DNA of 64,000 bases from Oceanisphaera psychrotolerans. GTDB lineage: Bacteria > Pseudomonadota > Gammaproteobacteria > Enterobacterales > Aeromonadaceae. Made by a program: the position numbers and the translations under genes. The number at the start of each line of letters is the position of its first letter. Position 1 is the first letter of the stretch. The stretch lies in contig NZ_MDKE01000044.1 in assembly GCF_001870485.1 (NCBI RefSeq), positions 1 through 64,000 of the forward strand, given 5' to 3'. Shown here piece after piece: positions 48,113-56,163 of this stretch. Under the pieces are notes generated by a model, which searched no databases, had not been told where the DNA came from, and saw nothing but the letters and a program-made list of their open reading frames with translations.

Positions 48113-49910
48113 TACGCCGAATCCGGAAAAATACATGCACTGGTTCAGGCTTCTCCAGGAGGAGTCTGAACCGGTGTTTTTTTCGGCTTGGTTCAATCTG
48201 CTGAACGATGGGCTGGGCGGCATTCAGGAGGGGGTGCTGGTACTGGGTCCTGCCAGTACGGGGCCTTTCGAGCCAAGAGCAACCTGGCCCTACAACACGC
48301 CTTGCAGCGACCCCCTGATGATGGTGGCCGAGCAGGCGCTGGAACTGTGCAGACCTGTATTGCAGCGGGCTGGCACCCGACTCCTGTTTGCGGTGCCGGT
48401 CATACAGAACAATGAGCTGCTGGGAGTACTGGCACTGTCACCCCTTTCTCCGGGATTATCCATACAACAGAAAAACTGGATGCAGTGGGGTATCGGCTGG
48501 TTGCTCGGTCATCCCGCCGTTCAGGCCGGCAGCGGGGAAGGAGAACTGAACGAACGGTTGATCCTGCTGCTGGAACTGCTGATGTCTTCACTCGACAGTG
48601 ATGATCTGGAACAGGCGGCCCAGACGGTGCTGGCACAGGCCAGTGTCAGCCTCGGGTGTGACCGTATTTCGCTTGGCTTTGCCCACAAACACGGTATCCG
48701 TCTGTTTACGCTCGCCAATGTGGCGGAGTTCTCGCGCAAGATCGATCTGGTGCAGGACCTGGAGTCCGCCATGGAAGAGGCGGTGGATCAGGGGGAGCCC
48801 GTCTGCTGGCCGGGAGACGAACAGAGCCTGGTCATTCGTGATGCCCATCGCAAGCTGATCGAGCGGCACGGCAACCATACCTCGCTGTCGGTCCCCTTCA
48901 TTCGTGATGCCGAACAGTATGGGGTGCTGACATTTGAATGGGCTGGCCGGCCCGAACCTGAAAACGTTGAACTGGCCGCCGCGGTGGCACCGGTTCTGGG
49001 ACAGGTACTGCTCAAGGGGCGAGCGGCCAACGCCGGTTCCATGGACATGATCGGGCGTATGCTCAAGGCACCCTGCAAACGTTTGCTGGGGGCCGGCTAC
49101 CTGGGCACCAAGCTTATTGCAGCGGGGGTGCTGGCGGCGGTACTTTTTTTCAGTCTGGCAACCGGCGAGTTCCGGATCAATACCGACGCTCGCCTTGAGG
49201 GGGCGGTCAACCGCTCGCTGGCGGCACCTTTCGATGCTTATCTCGAGCAGGCGGTGGTTCGTGCCGGCCAGGTGGTCCAGAAAGGGGATCTGCTGGCGAA
49301 ACTGGATGGTCGCGACATGAAGCTGGAGCTGGCCAAGCTGGAGAGTCAGCAGGCGCAGTATACCCGCCAGCTGCAGTTGGCGCAGGCCAATTGGGATCCG
49401 GCTCAGGCTGGCGTGGTGCTGGCTCAGCTGGCACAGGTCGAGGCACAATTGAATCTGGTCAGAACCATGCTGCAGAGAACCGAACTCCGGGCCCCTTTCG
49501 ATGCGCTTGTCACCAGTGGTGACCTGTCGCAGGATCTGGGGCTGCCGATCTCGAAGGGGCAGGTGCTGTTCGAGCTGGCACCACTGGAGGATTACCGTCT
49601 GGTGCTGGATGTGCCCGAGGCCGATATCGGTTACCTCAGCCTCGGTCAGCGCGGAGAGCTGGTGCTGAAGGCGTTCCCCGAACAGCAGTCCACATTCGAC
49701 GTCAGCCTGATCACGCCGCTGGCCGAGGCCCGCGATGGCCAGAACCTGTTCCGTGTCGAGGCGACACTGGCGTCCGTCGCCGAGGGGATGAGACCCGGCA
49801 TGGAGGGAGTTGGCAAGGTAAGTGTGGATGAGCGCAAGCTGATCTGGATCTGGACACGAGAGTTGCGTTACTGGTGGCGACTCTCGCTATGGAAATGGTT
49901 TGGAGTCTGA
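48081..49910 (+). CDS. GAF-domain/HlyD-type membrane-fusion protein (609 aa)
   Basis: The first 320 or so residues are cytoplasmic and contain two GAF-like regions (around 30-150 with RLLFAVPVIQNNELLGVLAL, and 170-310 with HTSLSVPFIRDAEQYGVLTFEW). One membrane helix follows (about 343-362, AAGVLAAVLFFSLATGEF). The periplasmic part is a HlyD/biotinyl-lipoyl adaptor: LEGAVNRSLAAPFDAYLEQAVV with VQKGDLLAKLDGRDMKLELAKLE, a short coiled coil, then LRAPFDALV and PGMEGVGKV. HlyD proteins bridge an inner-membrane motor and a TolC channel. A fused GAF sensor would let a cytoplasmic ligand or partner control assembly; the ligand is unknown. The start overlaps the DUF3467 gene; an internal ATG at 48135 is an alternative. 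The C-terminus (WRLSLWKWFGV) is aromatic and basic. Confidence 0.85.
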   Translation: MKNDSVKSSSDTPNPEKYMHWFRLLQEESEPVFFSAWFNLLNDGLGGIQEGVLVLGPASTGPFEPRATWPYNTPCSDPLMMVAEQALELCRPVLQRAGTRLLFAVPVIQNNELLGVLALSPLSPGLSIQQKNWMQWGIGWLLGHPAVQAGSGEGELNERLILLLELLMSSLDSDDLEQAAQTVLAQASVSLGCDRISLGFAHKHGIRLFTLANVAEFSRKIDLVQDLESAMEEAVDQGEPVCWPGDEQSLVIRDAHRKLIERHGNHTSLSVPFIRDAEQYGVLTFEWAGRPEPENVELAAAVAPVLGQVLLKGRAANAGSMDMIGRMLKAPCKRLLGAGYLGTKLIAAGVLAAVLFFSLATGEFRINTDARLEGAVNRSLAAPFDAYLEQAVVRAGQVVQKGDLLAKLDGRDMKLELAKLESQQAQYTRQLQLAQANWDPAQAGVVLAQLAQVEAQLNLVRTMLQRTELRAPFDALVTSGDLSQDLGLPISKGQVLFELAPLEDYRLVLDVPEADIGYLSLGQRGELVLKAFPEQQSTFDVSLITPLAEARDGQNLFRVEATLASVAEGMRPGMEGVGKVSVDERKLIWIWTRELRYWWRLSLWKWFGV

Positions 49911-49911
49911 C

Positions 49912-52056
49912 GTGTCGACACTCTTTTCGTCATCCTGGTATCGCAGCGCCACGCTGGTACCGCGCCTCAGGACTCAGGCCACAATATTCAGGCATGTCTA
50001 CCGGGGTGAAGTCTGGCGAGTGGTGCAGGACCAGAGCAGCGGCAAGTTCCTGCGGCTGAATGCCCAAGCCTACCGTATTCTCGGCCTGATGGACGGCGAG
50101 CGCACGCTGGAGCAAATCTGGCAGCTGGCTTGTGAAACCATGGGGGACGATGTTCTCGGCCAGGACGAGATAGTGCAGTTGATGACCCAACTGCACAATG
50201 CCGGCGTACTGAGCACCGGTCAGGTACCCGACCTGGATGAACTGCAGGAGCGTACGCAGGAGTCTCGACGCAACCGGATCAAGCAGTATCTGTCCAATCC
50301 GCTCGCGCTGAGAATTCCGCTGGTTGATCCCGATCGCTTCCTGACCCTGCTGGTCGGCTGGATCCCGGCCTGGATGCGGCCGGTGATACTGGTCCTCTGG
50401 ACGCTGCTGGTCACCTTTGGTGGCTGGCTGGCATTCAGTAACTGGGAAGGGTTGACGGCCGACGTCGGGCAACTGGTCTTTACTCCCCAGTACATGGTGA
50501 CGCTGTTGCTGGTGTTCCCGCTGGTCAAGGCCATCCACGAGCTGGGGCACGGTATTGCGATCAAGCTGTTTGGCGGGCAATGCCACGAGATGGGCGCCAT
50601 GCTGCTGGTAATGATGCCGGTCCCCTACGTGGATGCCAGTCATGCCACGGCCTTCGTCAGCAAGTATCAGCGCATGATCGTGGGGGCCGCCGGCATGATG
50701 ATCGAACTGGCGGTCGCCTCCGTGGCACTTTGGATCTGGACCTGGGCCGAGCCCGGCATGTTCCGGGTCTTTCTGCATGACGTCGTTATTCTGGCGGGTG
50801 TCACCACGCTTGTCTTCAACATCAATCCGCTGCTGCGTTTCGACGGCTACTATATTCTGTCGGACTGGCTCGAAATTCCGGGGCTGGGGCAGAAAGCCAA
50901 TCGCTACGTTGGTTACCTGATGAAGCGCTATGCGCTGCGTATCCGCAGGGGGCTGCAGCCGCCCCGGACCACGGCGCGCGAGTCGGTCTGGCTGGCCGGC
51001 TATGCGGTCGGTTCTTTCGGCTACCGCATGATGCTGGTATTCACCATAGTGCTGTTCGTGGCAACCCAGTTTTTCATCATCGGTATCCTGTTGGCGCTCT
51101 GGGCTGTCTACATGATGCTGTTGTCGCCCCTGATCAAGCTGGTCAAGGGGGTGCTCAATGATCCACTCATCATGGAGCGGCGTCTCAGACTCTGTGGGGT
51201 GACGGCATTGAGTATTGGCGGACTGGTCTGGCTGCTGGCTCTGACCCCGGTTCCTTCTGCCACCCTGGCTGAAGGGGTGGTCTGGATGCCCGAACAATCC
51301 CGTATCCGTGCACCTCAGGGCTGTTTCGTGCGGGAGGTGTTGCGGCCGCAGGGACCCGTCACCGAGGGGCAGCCGTTGTTGCGTTGCGAGGATGAACTGC
51401 TGCCGACACGCAAGGCCGTGCTGGAGGCACGGAAGACCGAGTTGCAGGCGCGCAAGGTGATTTCACAGCACTCCGATCGGGTCGAAGCGCGGTTGATCGA
51501 GGAGGAGCTGATCAGCGTGCAGACCCAGATAAATGATCTGGAGGCGAGAATAGCCGATTTTGTACTGACAGCACCGATGGATGGCCGTTTTCTGGTGCCT
51601 GGCTCGGCGGATCTGGCCGGGCGCTGGTTCCAGCGTGGTGAGGTGATGGCCCATATTATCGATCCCGCACGTTACACGGTCATCAGCGCGGTGCCGCAGA
51701 TGAGCATCGACAGGGTCAGGGCGGACAGCCAGGAGATACGGCTGCGCCCGGTCGATAATGTGGCCCGGGAGCTGCCTGCCAGGGTACTGCGTGCGGTACC
51801 GGCCGCAACGCATCGTCTTCCCAGTCTGGCGCTGGCGCTTCAGGGGGGCGGGAGCATCGGTATCGAGCCGGGCCAGCAGGAGCCGATAGCACTGGATCCC
51901 CTGTTTCTGCTGGAGTTGCAGGCTCAGTCCTCAGCGCCGATCAGTACGGCGCTGGGCGGGCGGGTCTACGTCCGCTTCGAGCATACCCCCGAGCCGCTGG
52001 CGATGCAGTGGTATCGGGTACTGCGTGATCTGTTCATCCGCAAGTTCGGTGTCTGA
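49912..52056 (+). CDS. PqqD-like/M50 site-2 protease/HlyD fusion membrane protein (714 aa)
   Basis: Three modules are readable. Residues 10-100 resemble PqqD-type leader-binding domains (VYRGEVWRVVQDQSSGKFLRLNAQAYRILGLMDG, quoted as its key span LRLNAQAYRILGLMDGERT). The central multi-helix part carries the zinc motif HELGH (His209, Glu210, His213) and INPLLRFDGYYILSDW with Asp311, the classic active site of M50 site-2 proteases. From about 450 a HlyD-type lipoyl and coiled-coil domain follows (RIRAPQGCFVREVLRPQG, VLTAPMDGRFLVPGS). The GTG start at 49912 has GGAG 6 bases upstream and comes one base after the previous stop; TTG at 49900 is the other option. The architecture suggests recognition and cleavage of a substrate leader at the membrane, coupled to export. 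The substrate may be the LEPR-XLL segment; this is inference. Confidence 0.85.
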   Translation: MSTLFSSSWYRSATLVPRLRTQATIFRHVYRGEVWRVVQDQSSGKFLRLNAQAYRILGLMDGERTLEQIWQLACETMGDDVLGQDEIVQLMTQLHNAGVLSTGQVPDLDELQERTQESRRNRIKQYLSNPLALRIPLVDPDRFLTLLVGWIPAWMRPVILVLWTLLVTFGGWLAFSNWEGLTADVGQLVFTPQYMVTLLLVFPLVKAIHELGHGIAIKLFGGQCHEMGAMLLVMMPVPYVDASHATAFVSKYQRMIVGAAGMMIELAVASVALWIWTWAEPGMFRVFLHDVVILAGVTTLVFNINPLLRFDGYYILSDWLEIPGLGQKANRYVGYLMKRYALRIRRGLQPPRTTARESVWLAGYAVGSFGYRMMLVFTIVLFVATQFFIIGILLALWAVYMMLLSPLIKLVKGVLNDPLIMERRLRLCGVTALSIGGLVWLLALTPVPSATLAEGVVWMPEQSRIRAPQGCFVREVLRPQGPVTEGQPLLRCEDELLPTRKAVLEARKTELQARKVISQHSDRVEARLIEEELISVQTQINDLEARIADFVLTAPMDGRFLVPGSADLAGRWFQRGEVMAHIIDPARYTVISAVPQMSIDRVRADSQEIRLRPVDNVARELPARVLRAVPAATHRLPSLALALQGGGSIGIEPGQQEPIALDPLFLLELQAQSSAPISTALGGRVYVRFEHTPEPLAMQWYRVLRDLFIRKFGV

Positions 52057-52058
52057 AC

Positions 52059-52829
52059 ATGTTTGCGCTGCTGACCTCTGCCGAACGTTACCCCCAGAAG
52101 CTGGACTGGAGTGAACGGCCATTTCTGGAGCGGGCGTGGAACTGGATCGAGTTGCACTGGACCCGGCAGGTACAGCTTTCATCCCGGCGTCAGTATCGTT
52201 TTGTCGAGCAGGTCGGCACCCATGAAGCCCGGCTGGAAAAGCTTGACGACGCCGCGCTCAGGTTGCACCTGCAGGAAATACGCAGCTGTCTGCGACGGGA
52301 AGGAATAAAGAGCGGGCAACTGGCGGCGGCCTTTGCCCTGATCCGGGTCGTGTCCTTCCGCATCTTGGGTATGCGCCATCACGATGTGCAGGTGCGGGGA
52401 GGATTCGTGCTGGTTCATGGCTGCATCACCGAGATGAATACCGGGGAAGGCAAGACATTGACCGCCACACTGGCGGCGATTGTCATGGCGCTGGCCGGAC
52501 GTCAGGTTCATGTCGTGACGGTGAATGATTATCTTGCCAGACGCGACGCCGAGGAGATGAGTCCTCTGTATGACTGGTTCGGGCTGACCACCGCCGTCGT
52601 GGCGGAGGATGCGACGCGCGAGGCGCGTGAGCAGGCTTACCGGCATCCGATCGTTTACTGCACCGGTAAAACACTGGTGTTCGACTACCTCAAGGATCGT
52701 CTGGTGCTGGGGCAGCAGCTGTCGCAGCTGGGCATTCGTCTGAAAGACTTCATTCACCGTCGTCCCGGTGGCGAGCTGTTGTTGCCTGGCTCCAGTTCGC
52801 CATTGTGGACGAGATCGACAGTGTGTTGA
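52059..52829 (+). CDS. SecA-like ATPase, N-terminal part (frameshifted gene)
   Basis: Starts two bases after the previous stop. The first 120 residues match the SecA N-terminal region (LEKLDDAALRLHLQEIRSCLRRE..., ILGMRHHDVQVRGGFVLVHGCI). The Walker A is EMNTGEGKT (about residues 125-133), close to the EMRTGEGKT of SecA. HVVTVNDYLARRDAEEMSPLYDWFG and YCTGKTLVFDYLKDRLV follow as in SecA nucleotide-binding domain 1. After about residue 240 this frame loses homology (ELLLPGSSSPLWTRSTVC) while the -1 frame continues with the Walker B region. So the gene carries one apparent base loss at 52770-52790. Restored, the protein would be 659 residues, against roughly 900 for housekeeping SecA. Confidence 0.85.
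   Translation: MFALLTSAERYPQKLDWSERPFLERAWNWIELHWTRQVQLSSRRQYRFVEQVGTHEARLEKLDDAALRLHLQEIRSCLRREGIKSGQLAAAFALIRVVSFRILGMRHHDVQVRGGFVLVHGCITEMNTGEGKTLTATLAAIVMALAGRQVHVVTVNDYLARRDAEEMSPLYDWFGLTTAVVAEDATREAREQAYRHPIVYCTGKTLVFDYLKDRLVLGQQLSQLGIRLKDFIHRRPGGELLLPGSSSPLWTRSTVC
52770..52792 (+). other. Frameshift site 3 (apparent 1-base deletion in the SecA-like gene)
   Basis: In the -1 frame the residues LQFAIVDEIDSVLIDEARTP start at 52790 and match SecA nucleotide-binding domain 1 (Walker B), while the upstream frame ends homology at about 52787. One inserted base would join LLLPG to LQFAIVDE. No slippery heptamer is seen. Confidence 0.75.
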
Positions 52830-54037
52830 TCGATGAAGCGCGTACCCCTCTGATCATATCCGCCAGTGACGAGAGTGCCCGTCATGAAGATTACTATGGT
52901 CATGCGCTCGAACTGGCCAGGGCTCTGGAGGCGGGAACGGATTTCATGATTGACGCCCGCAAGATGATCGAGCTTACCCGTCATGGGCGGGAGCGGCTGG
53001 CCGAGCTGACAATCGATTCTGAACCGGTGTGGCACAATCAGTTCCGCCGGGAAGAGTCGGTGATCCAGGCCTTGACGGCGCTTTACAACTTCACCCCGGG
53101 CGTACATTACATCGTGCGTGACGACAAGGTGCAGATCGTGGATGAGCATACGGGACGGGTCATGCCGGATCGCTCCTGGGAGAAGGGGCTGCACCAGCTG
53201 ATTGAATTGAAGGAGGGCGTGTCGGTGACGCCACCGCGAGTCACCCTGGCCAAAATCAGTTTCCAGTTGTTTTTCCGCCGTTACATGGGGCTGGCCGGAA
53301 TGACCGGAACGGGACAGGAGGTGGCGACCGAGATGGGGAGCGTATACAACCTCCTGTCGGTCCGGATCCCGCCCCATCGTCCGAGCCGAAGAGCGCATCA
53401 TGGCAGCCGGGTGTTTGCCACGGCCGATCTCAAGTGGCAGGCATTGGTGGATAAAATCGAGTATCTTCAGGCGCGCGGCCAGCCGGTACTGGTCGGGACA
53501 CGCACCATCAGGTCGGCCGACGAGCTTTCTAGCAGGCTCGAGATGAAGGGTGTCGAACACCAGGTGCTGCATGCCAACCAGGATGTGGAAGAGGCGCTGA
53601 TCGTCTCGGAGGCCGGCAAATTCGGACGTATCACCATCGCCACCAATATGGCGGGCAGGGGCACCGATATCAAGCTGTCACCGGGGGTGGATGAGTTGGG
53701 GGGCCTGCATGTCATCCTGACCGAACTGCATGACAGTGCCCGTGTCGACCGTCAGTTGGTCGGGCGCAGTGCGCGTCAGGGGCAAGCCGGAAGCTGGGAA
53801 GAGATGCTGTCGCTGGAAGATGAGCTGTTACAGGTTCTTCCGCGCCGTCTTGTCGGGATACTGCAGCATCTGCTGCAACGATCACCCGACAGTGGGTGGC
53901 TGCAGAGGCTGGCTCGTCATTTTTACCATCGTGCCCAGAAACGGGTCGAACGTTATCACAAGACCATCCGGCGCCGACTTCTGAAAGCCGAATTCCAGAA
54001 CCGTCGGTCCCTGTCCTTTAGCGGAAAATCGGAGTAG
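52805..54037 (+). CDS. SecA-like ATPase, C-terminal part (410 aa visible)
   Basis: Contains the remaining SecA core: DEIDSVLIDEARTPLIISA (Walker B), a shortened substrate-crosslinking domain ending YIVRDDKVQIVDEHTGRVMP and WEKGLHQLIELKEGV, then GLAGMTGTG, VLVGTRTIRSADELSSRL, FGRITIATNMAGRGTDIKLSPG and QLVGRSARQGQAGSWEEMLS of nucleotide-binding domain 2. It ends about 70 residues later in RAQKRVERYHKTIRRRLLKAEF, which lines up with the first part of the SecA helical scaffold ([21 protein letters not shown] in the usual protein). The helical wing, two-helix finger and zinc-binding tail are therefore absent. GTG at 52805 is only the first possible start in this frame; the true start is at 52059. 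It is probably a dedicated motor, not the housekeeping SecA. Confidence 0.85.
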   Translation: MDEIDSVLIDEARTPLIISASDESARHEDYYGHALELARALEAGTDFMIDARKMIELTRHGRERLAELTIDSEPVWHNQFRREESVIQALTALYNFTPGVHYIVRDDKVQIVDEHTGRVMPDRSWEKGLHQLIELKEGVSVTPPRVTLAKISFQLFFRRYMGLAGMTGTGQEVATEMGSVYNLLSVRIPPHRPSRRAHHGSRVFATADLKWQALVDKIEYLQARGQPVLVGTRTIRSADELSSRLEMKGVEHQVLHANQDVEEALIVSEAGKFGRITIATNMAGRGTDIKLSPGVDELGGLHVILTELHDSARVDRQLVGRSARQGQAGSWEEMLSLEDELLQVLPRRLVGILQHLLQRSPDSGWLQRLARHFYHRAQKRVERYHKTIRRRLLKAEFQNRRSLSFSGKSE

Positions 54038-54044
54038 TTGAGCA

Positions 54045-54767
54045 ATGTTGAAACAGAAATGCCTGCAGGCGGTCGTGTTGTTTGGATGTGTTACTACCTG
54101 GGCTCATGCAGAGCCCCTTCAGACACTGAGTTGCTATATCGAGCCCTCGGCCGATGTCACCGTGGGTACGACTGCAGAGGGGCGCTTGGTCCGTATGCTG
54201 GTGGACCGTTCCGATCAGGTCGAAAAAGGGCAGTTGCTGGCGGAGCTGGATTCGGGCCTTGAGCGTGCCGCGATTGATACCAAGTCGGCTCAGGCTGCCT
54301 ATGCCGGGAGAAGGCTGGAGCGGATCAGAGACCTGACTGCAGCCAAGCTGATTACCGAGCAGGAGGTAGACGACATCGGCACGGAAAAGTCGATTGCCAA
54401 CCTTGAGCTGCGGGAACGGCGGGAACAGCTGAAGCTGAAACGGATTACCAGCCCCATCGACGGTGTGATTGTCGAACGGATGGTGACCGAAGGCGATCTG
54501 GTGACGGGAGGAGAGGTGTTCCGTATTGTCCGGCTCGACCCGCTGTATGTGGAAACCGTGATGCCGTTGGAACGATTCGGTACCATCGCTAAGGGTGACA
54601 AGTATCGGGTGCGTCTGCAGCATCTGGAGTCAACCCACGAGGCTGATGTGGTCAATGTTGACAGCATTATCGATGCGGCCAGCAGTACTTACCGGGTTCG
54701 ACTCAAGCTGGATAATCCCGGCTACAAGATCCCTTCCGGACTGAAATGCTCTCTGTTTTCGATATGA
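54045..54767 (+). CDS. HlyD-family periplasmic adaptor (240 aa)
   Basis: A signal peptide ends at AHA-EPL (residue 22). The mature protein is a compact membrane-fusion protein: lipoyl half-motifs VGTTAEGRLVRMLVDRSDQVEKGQLLAELD and LKRITSPIDGVIVERMVTEGDLV (key parts VEKGQLLAELDSGLER and ITSPIDGVIVERM), a helical hairpin between them (AAIDTKSAQAAYAGRRLERIRDL...), and a beta-barrel domain (LYVETVMPLERFGTIAKGDKYRV). It has no membrane helix, unlike the two larger fusions upstream, so it is a soluble or peripheral periplasmic ring subunit. It is the last gene of the cluster, 7 bases after the SecA-like stop. Confidence 0.85.
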   Translation: MLKQKCLQAVVLFGCVTTWAHAEPLQTLSCYIEPSADVTVGTTAEGRLVRMLVDRSDQVEKGQLLAELDSGLERAAIDTKSAQAAYAGRRLERIRDLTAAKLITEQEVDDIGTEKSIANLELRERREQLKLKRITSPIDGVIVERMVTEGDLVTGGEVFRIVRLDPLYVETVMPLERFGTIAKGDKYRVRLQHLESTHEADVVNVDSIIDAASSTYRVRLKLDNPGYKIPSGLKCSLFSI

Positions 54768-55077
54768 TTTGAAAGGCACTTCGCGATCATGAGATCGACT
54801 TTCGATGGCTATAGCACGAAGCCCAGCCCCTCGATTCGACCGCCGGCGAGCTGAAATAGCCGTACAGCGGTGGCATACCTAGCCTGCGGTGTGCTACTAG
54901 TTGGTCTGGGGTGGAGGTATGTCCTGCGGATTGTTCAGGCTACCGTTCCTTCTCATCCTCGGAAAATCACAGCTTCGGCTGGCCTGCATCAAGGCTTGAT
55001 GCGGTTTGCGAGGAATCGACAATACTTAGGAAGTTCAAGACCCCCAATATGTTCCAATAACCAAGAAGAGGTGCCAT
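54768..55077. other. Intergenic region after the secretion cluster
   Basis: No gene is supported. A short stem CGATC-ATGA-GATCG lies just after the last stop, without a T-run, so it is at best a weak terminator. AGAGG near 55070 serves as the ribosome-binding site of the next gene. Confidence 0.4.
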
Positions 55078-55467
55078 ATGTCAGACTGGATCGTAATAGC
55101 TGATGCTTCAAAAGCCGTTATCTACCTGCAAGACAGGATAGAAGGCGTGTTTGAGGAGATTATGGACCTTGCTCATCCGGAAGCGCGTTTAAAAGCCGGT
55201 GATCTGGTCAGTGACGTGCAGACCATACCGGAGAAAAGCGACCCCCGTCATACCGAGAACCAGCGCTTCGCGCGTGATATTATCGCCAGGATCCGTCATG
55301 CTCTGGACACCAATGAAATCCGGGGCTTTTATCTGGCGGCTCCGCCCCAGTTTCTCGGTTTGCTGCGCGATGCCATGGATGAGCGCCTGCGCAAGGCGTT
55401 GTACCGGGACCTCGATAAAAACCTGAGCGGGGCCACTCATAATGAAGTGATTGACGCCTTCGCCTGA
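55078..55467 (+). CDS. Host attachment protein family (129 aa)
   Basis: Small cytoplasmic protein beginning MSDWIVIADASKAVIYLQDR, the typical start of the host-attachment/AtsE-like family (PF10116). Later LAHPEARLKAGDLVSDVQT, FARDIIARIRHAL and FYLAAPPQFLGLLRDAM also fit that family. The name comes from a factor needed for attachment of Rhizobium to plant roots; the biochemical role is unknown, and the fold resembles nucleotide-handling translation-factor domains. It is transcribed with its neighbours but is separated from the secretion cluster by about 310 bases, so a link to surface adhesion is not shown. Confidence 0.85.
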   Translation: MSDWIVIADASKAVIYLQDRIEGVFEEIMDLAHPEARLKAGDLVSDVQTIPEKSDPRHTENQRFARDIIARIRHALDTNEIRGFYLAAPPQFLGLLRDAMDERLRKALYRDLDKNLSGATHNEVIDAFA

Positions 55468-55719
55468 CCCGCCAGCACATCCTGACCCCATTGCCGAAGC
55501 CTGCCCTGTGTGGGTTTCGGCTCGATTCATCGAACGCATCATGCTGTCGGTGTCTTTTATCCTTCGAGTGGGAACAGCCGTTCCGATAACGCCGTTGACG
55601 TCTTTTTCATGGTCAAAAACATGGCGGTGGGCTGGCTACTTCGGTGGTTAGTGGATATGGTAAACAGGCATTGTGACATTCAAGCAAGATGTTTATTTCT
55701 GACGAGACAAGGAGGCGCC

Positions 55720-56031
55720 ATGAGCCGGAACTACGAAGCGGAACGAGCGGTATTGATGGATGACGTCAAGCAGGTACTCAAGGACGCCGAAGCGCTCTAT
55801 CAGGCGGCGGTTGATGATGGCACCAAGGAAGGCAAGGCACTCAAGGAGAAGCTGAAGGCCCAGCTGAAGCGGGCGCAGCAGCAGTTTTCGGAGCTGGAAG
55901 ACTCTATGGTCGATCGTACCCGGCAGGCGGCGGCACAGACCAACGATCTGGTGCATAAAAATCCCTATCAGGCCATGGGCATCGCCGCGGTCATCGGCCT
56001 GGTGCTGGGCGCCCTGCTGAGCCGTCGGTGA
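55720..56031 (+). CDS. yqjD: YqjD/ElaB-type DUF883 membrane-anchored protein (103 aa)
   Basis: Helical, charged N-terminal part (LMDDVKQVLKDAEALYQAAVDDGTKEGKALKEKL, key segment LKDAEALYQAAVDDG) followed by a single C-terminal membrane helix, NPYQAMGIAAVIGLVLGALLSRR. This is the tail-anchored layout of the YqjD/ElaB/YgaM family, inner-membrane proteins that bind ribosomes in stationary phase in E. coli. I place the start at 55720 because AGGAGG lies 5 bases upstream; the frame extends to 55510 but that part is unrelated. Together with the next two genes it forms the E. coli-like yqjDEK order. Confidence 0.9.
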   Translation: MSRNYEAERAVLMDDVKQVLKDAEALYQAAVDDGTKEGKALKEKLKAQLKRAQQQFSELEDSMVDRTRQAAAQTNDLVHKNPYQAMGIAAVIGLVLGALLSRR

Positions 56032-56163
56032 GTCGGTGGTGCCTGCCTGTGCTGTGGCCAAGCCTGCAGTGGGCGGTCAGTGGTTTAGCAGGCAGGGTGC
56101 AAGGTTTCGGGCGGTGATGTGCATCACCGCCCGGCAGAGGGTTTACGCCATAAGGAAGGTTCA

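Noticed and set aside
5835-52792. Programmed -1 ribosomal frameshifting at the three sites
   Set aside because: None of the sites has an X-XXY-YYZ slippery heptamer with a clear downstream structure. A lost base explains each better.
54870-55103. Small gene in the gap before the host attachment gene
   Set aside because: The 77-codon frame lacks a good ribosome-binding site, overlaps the real start of the next gene and has no family resemblance.
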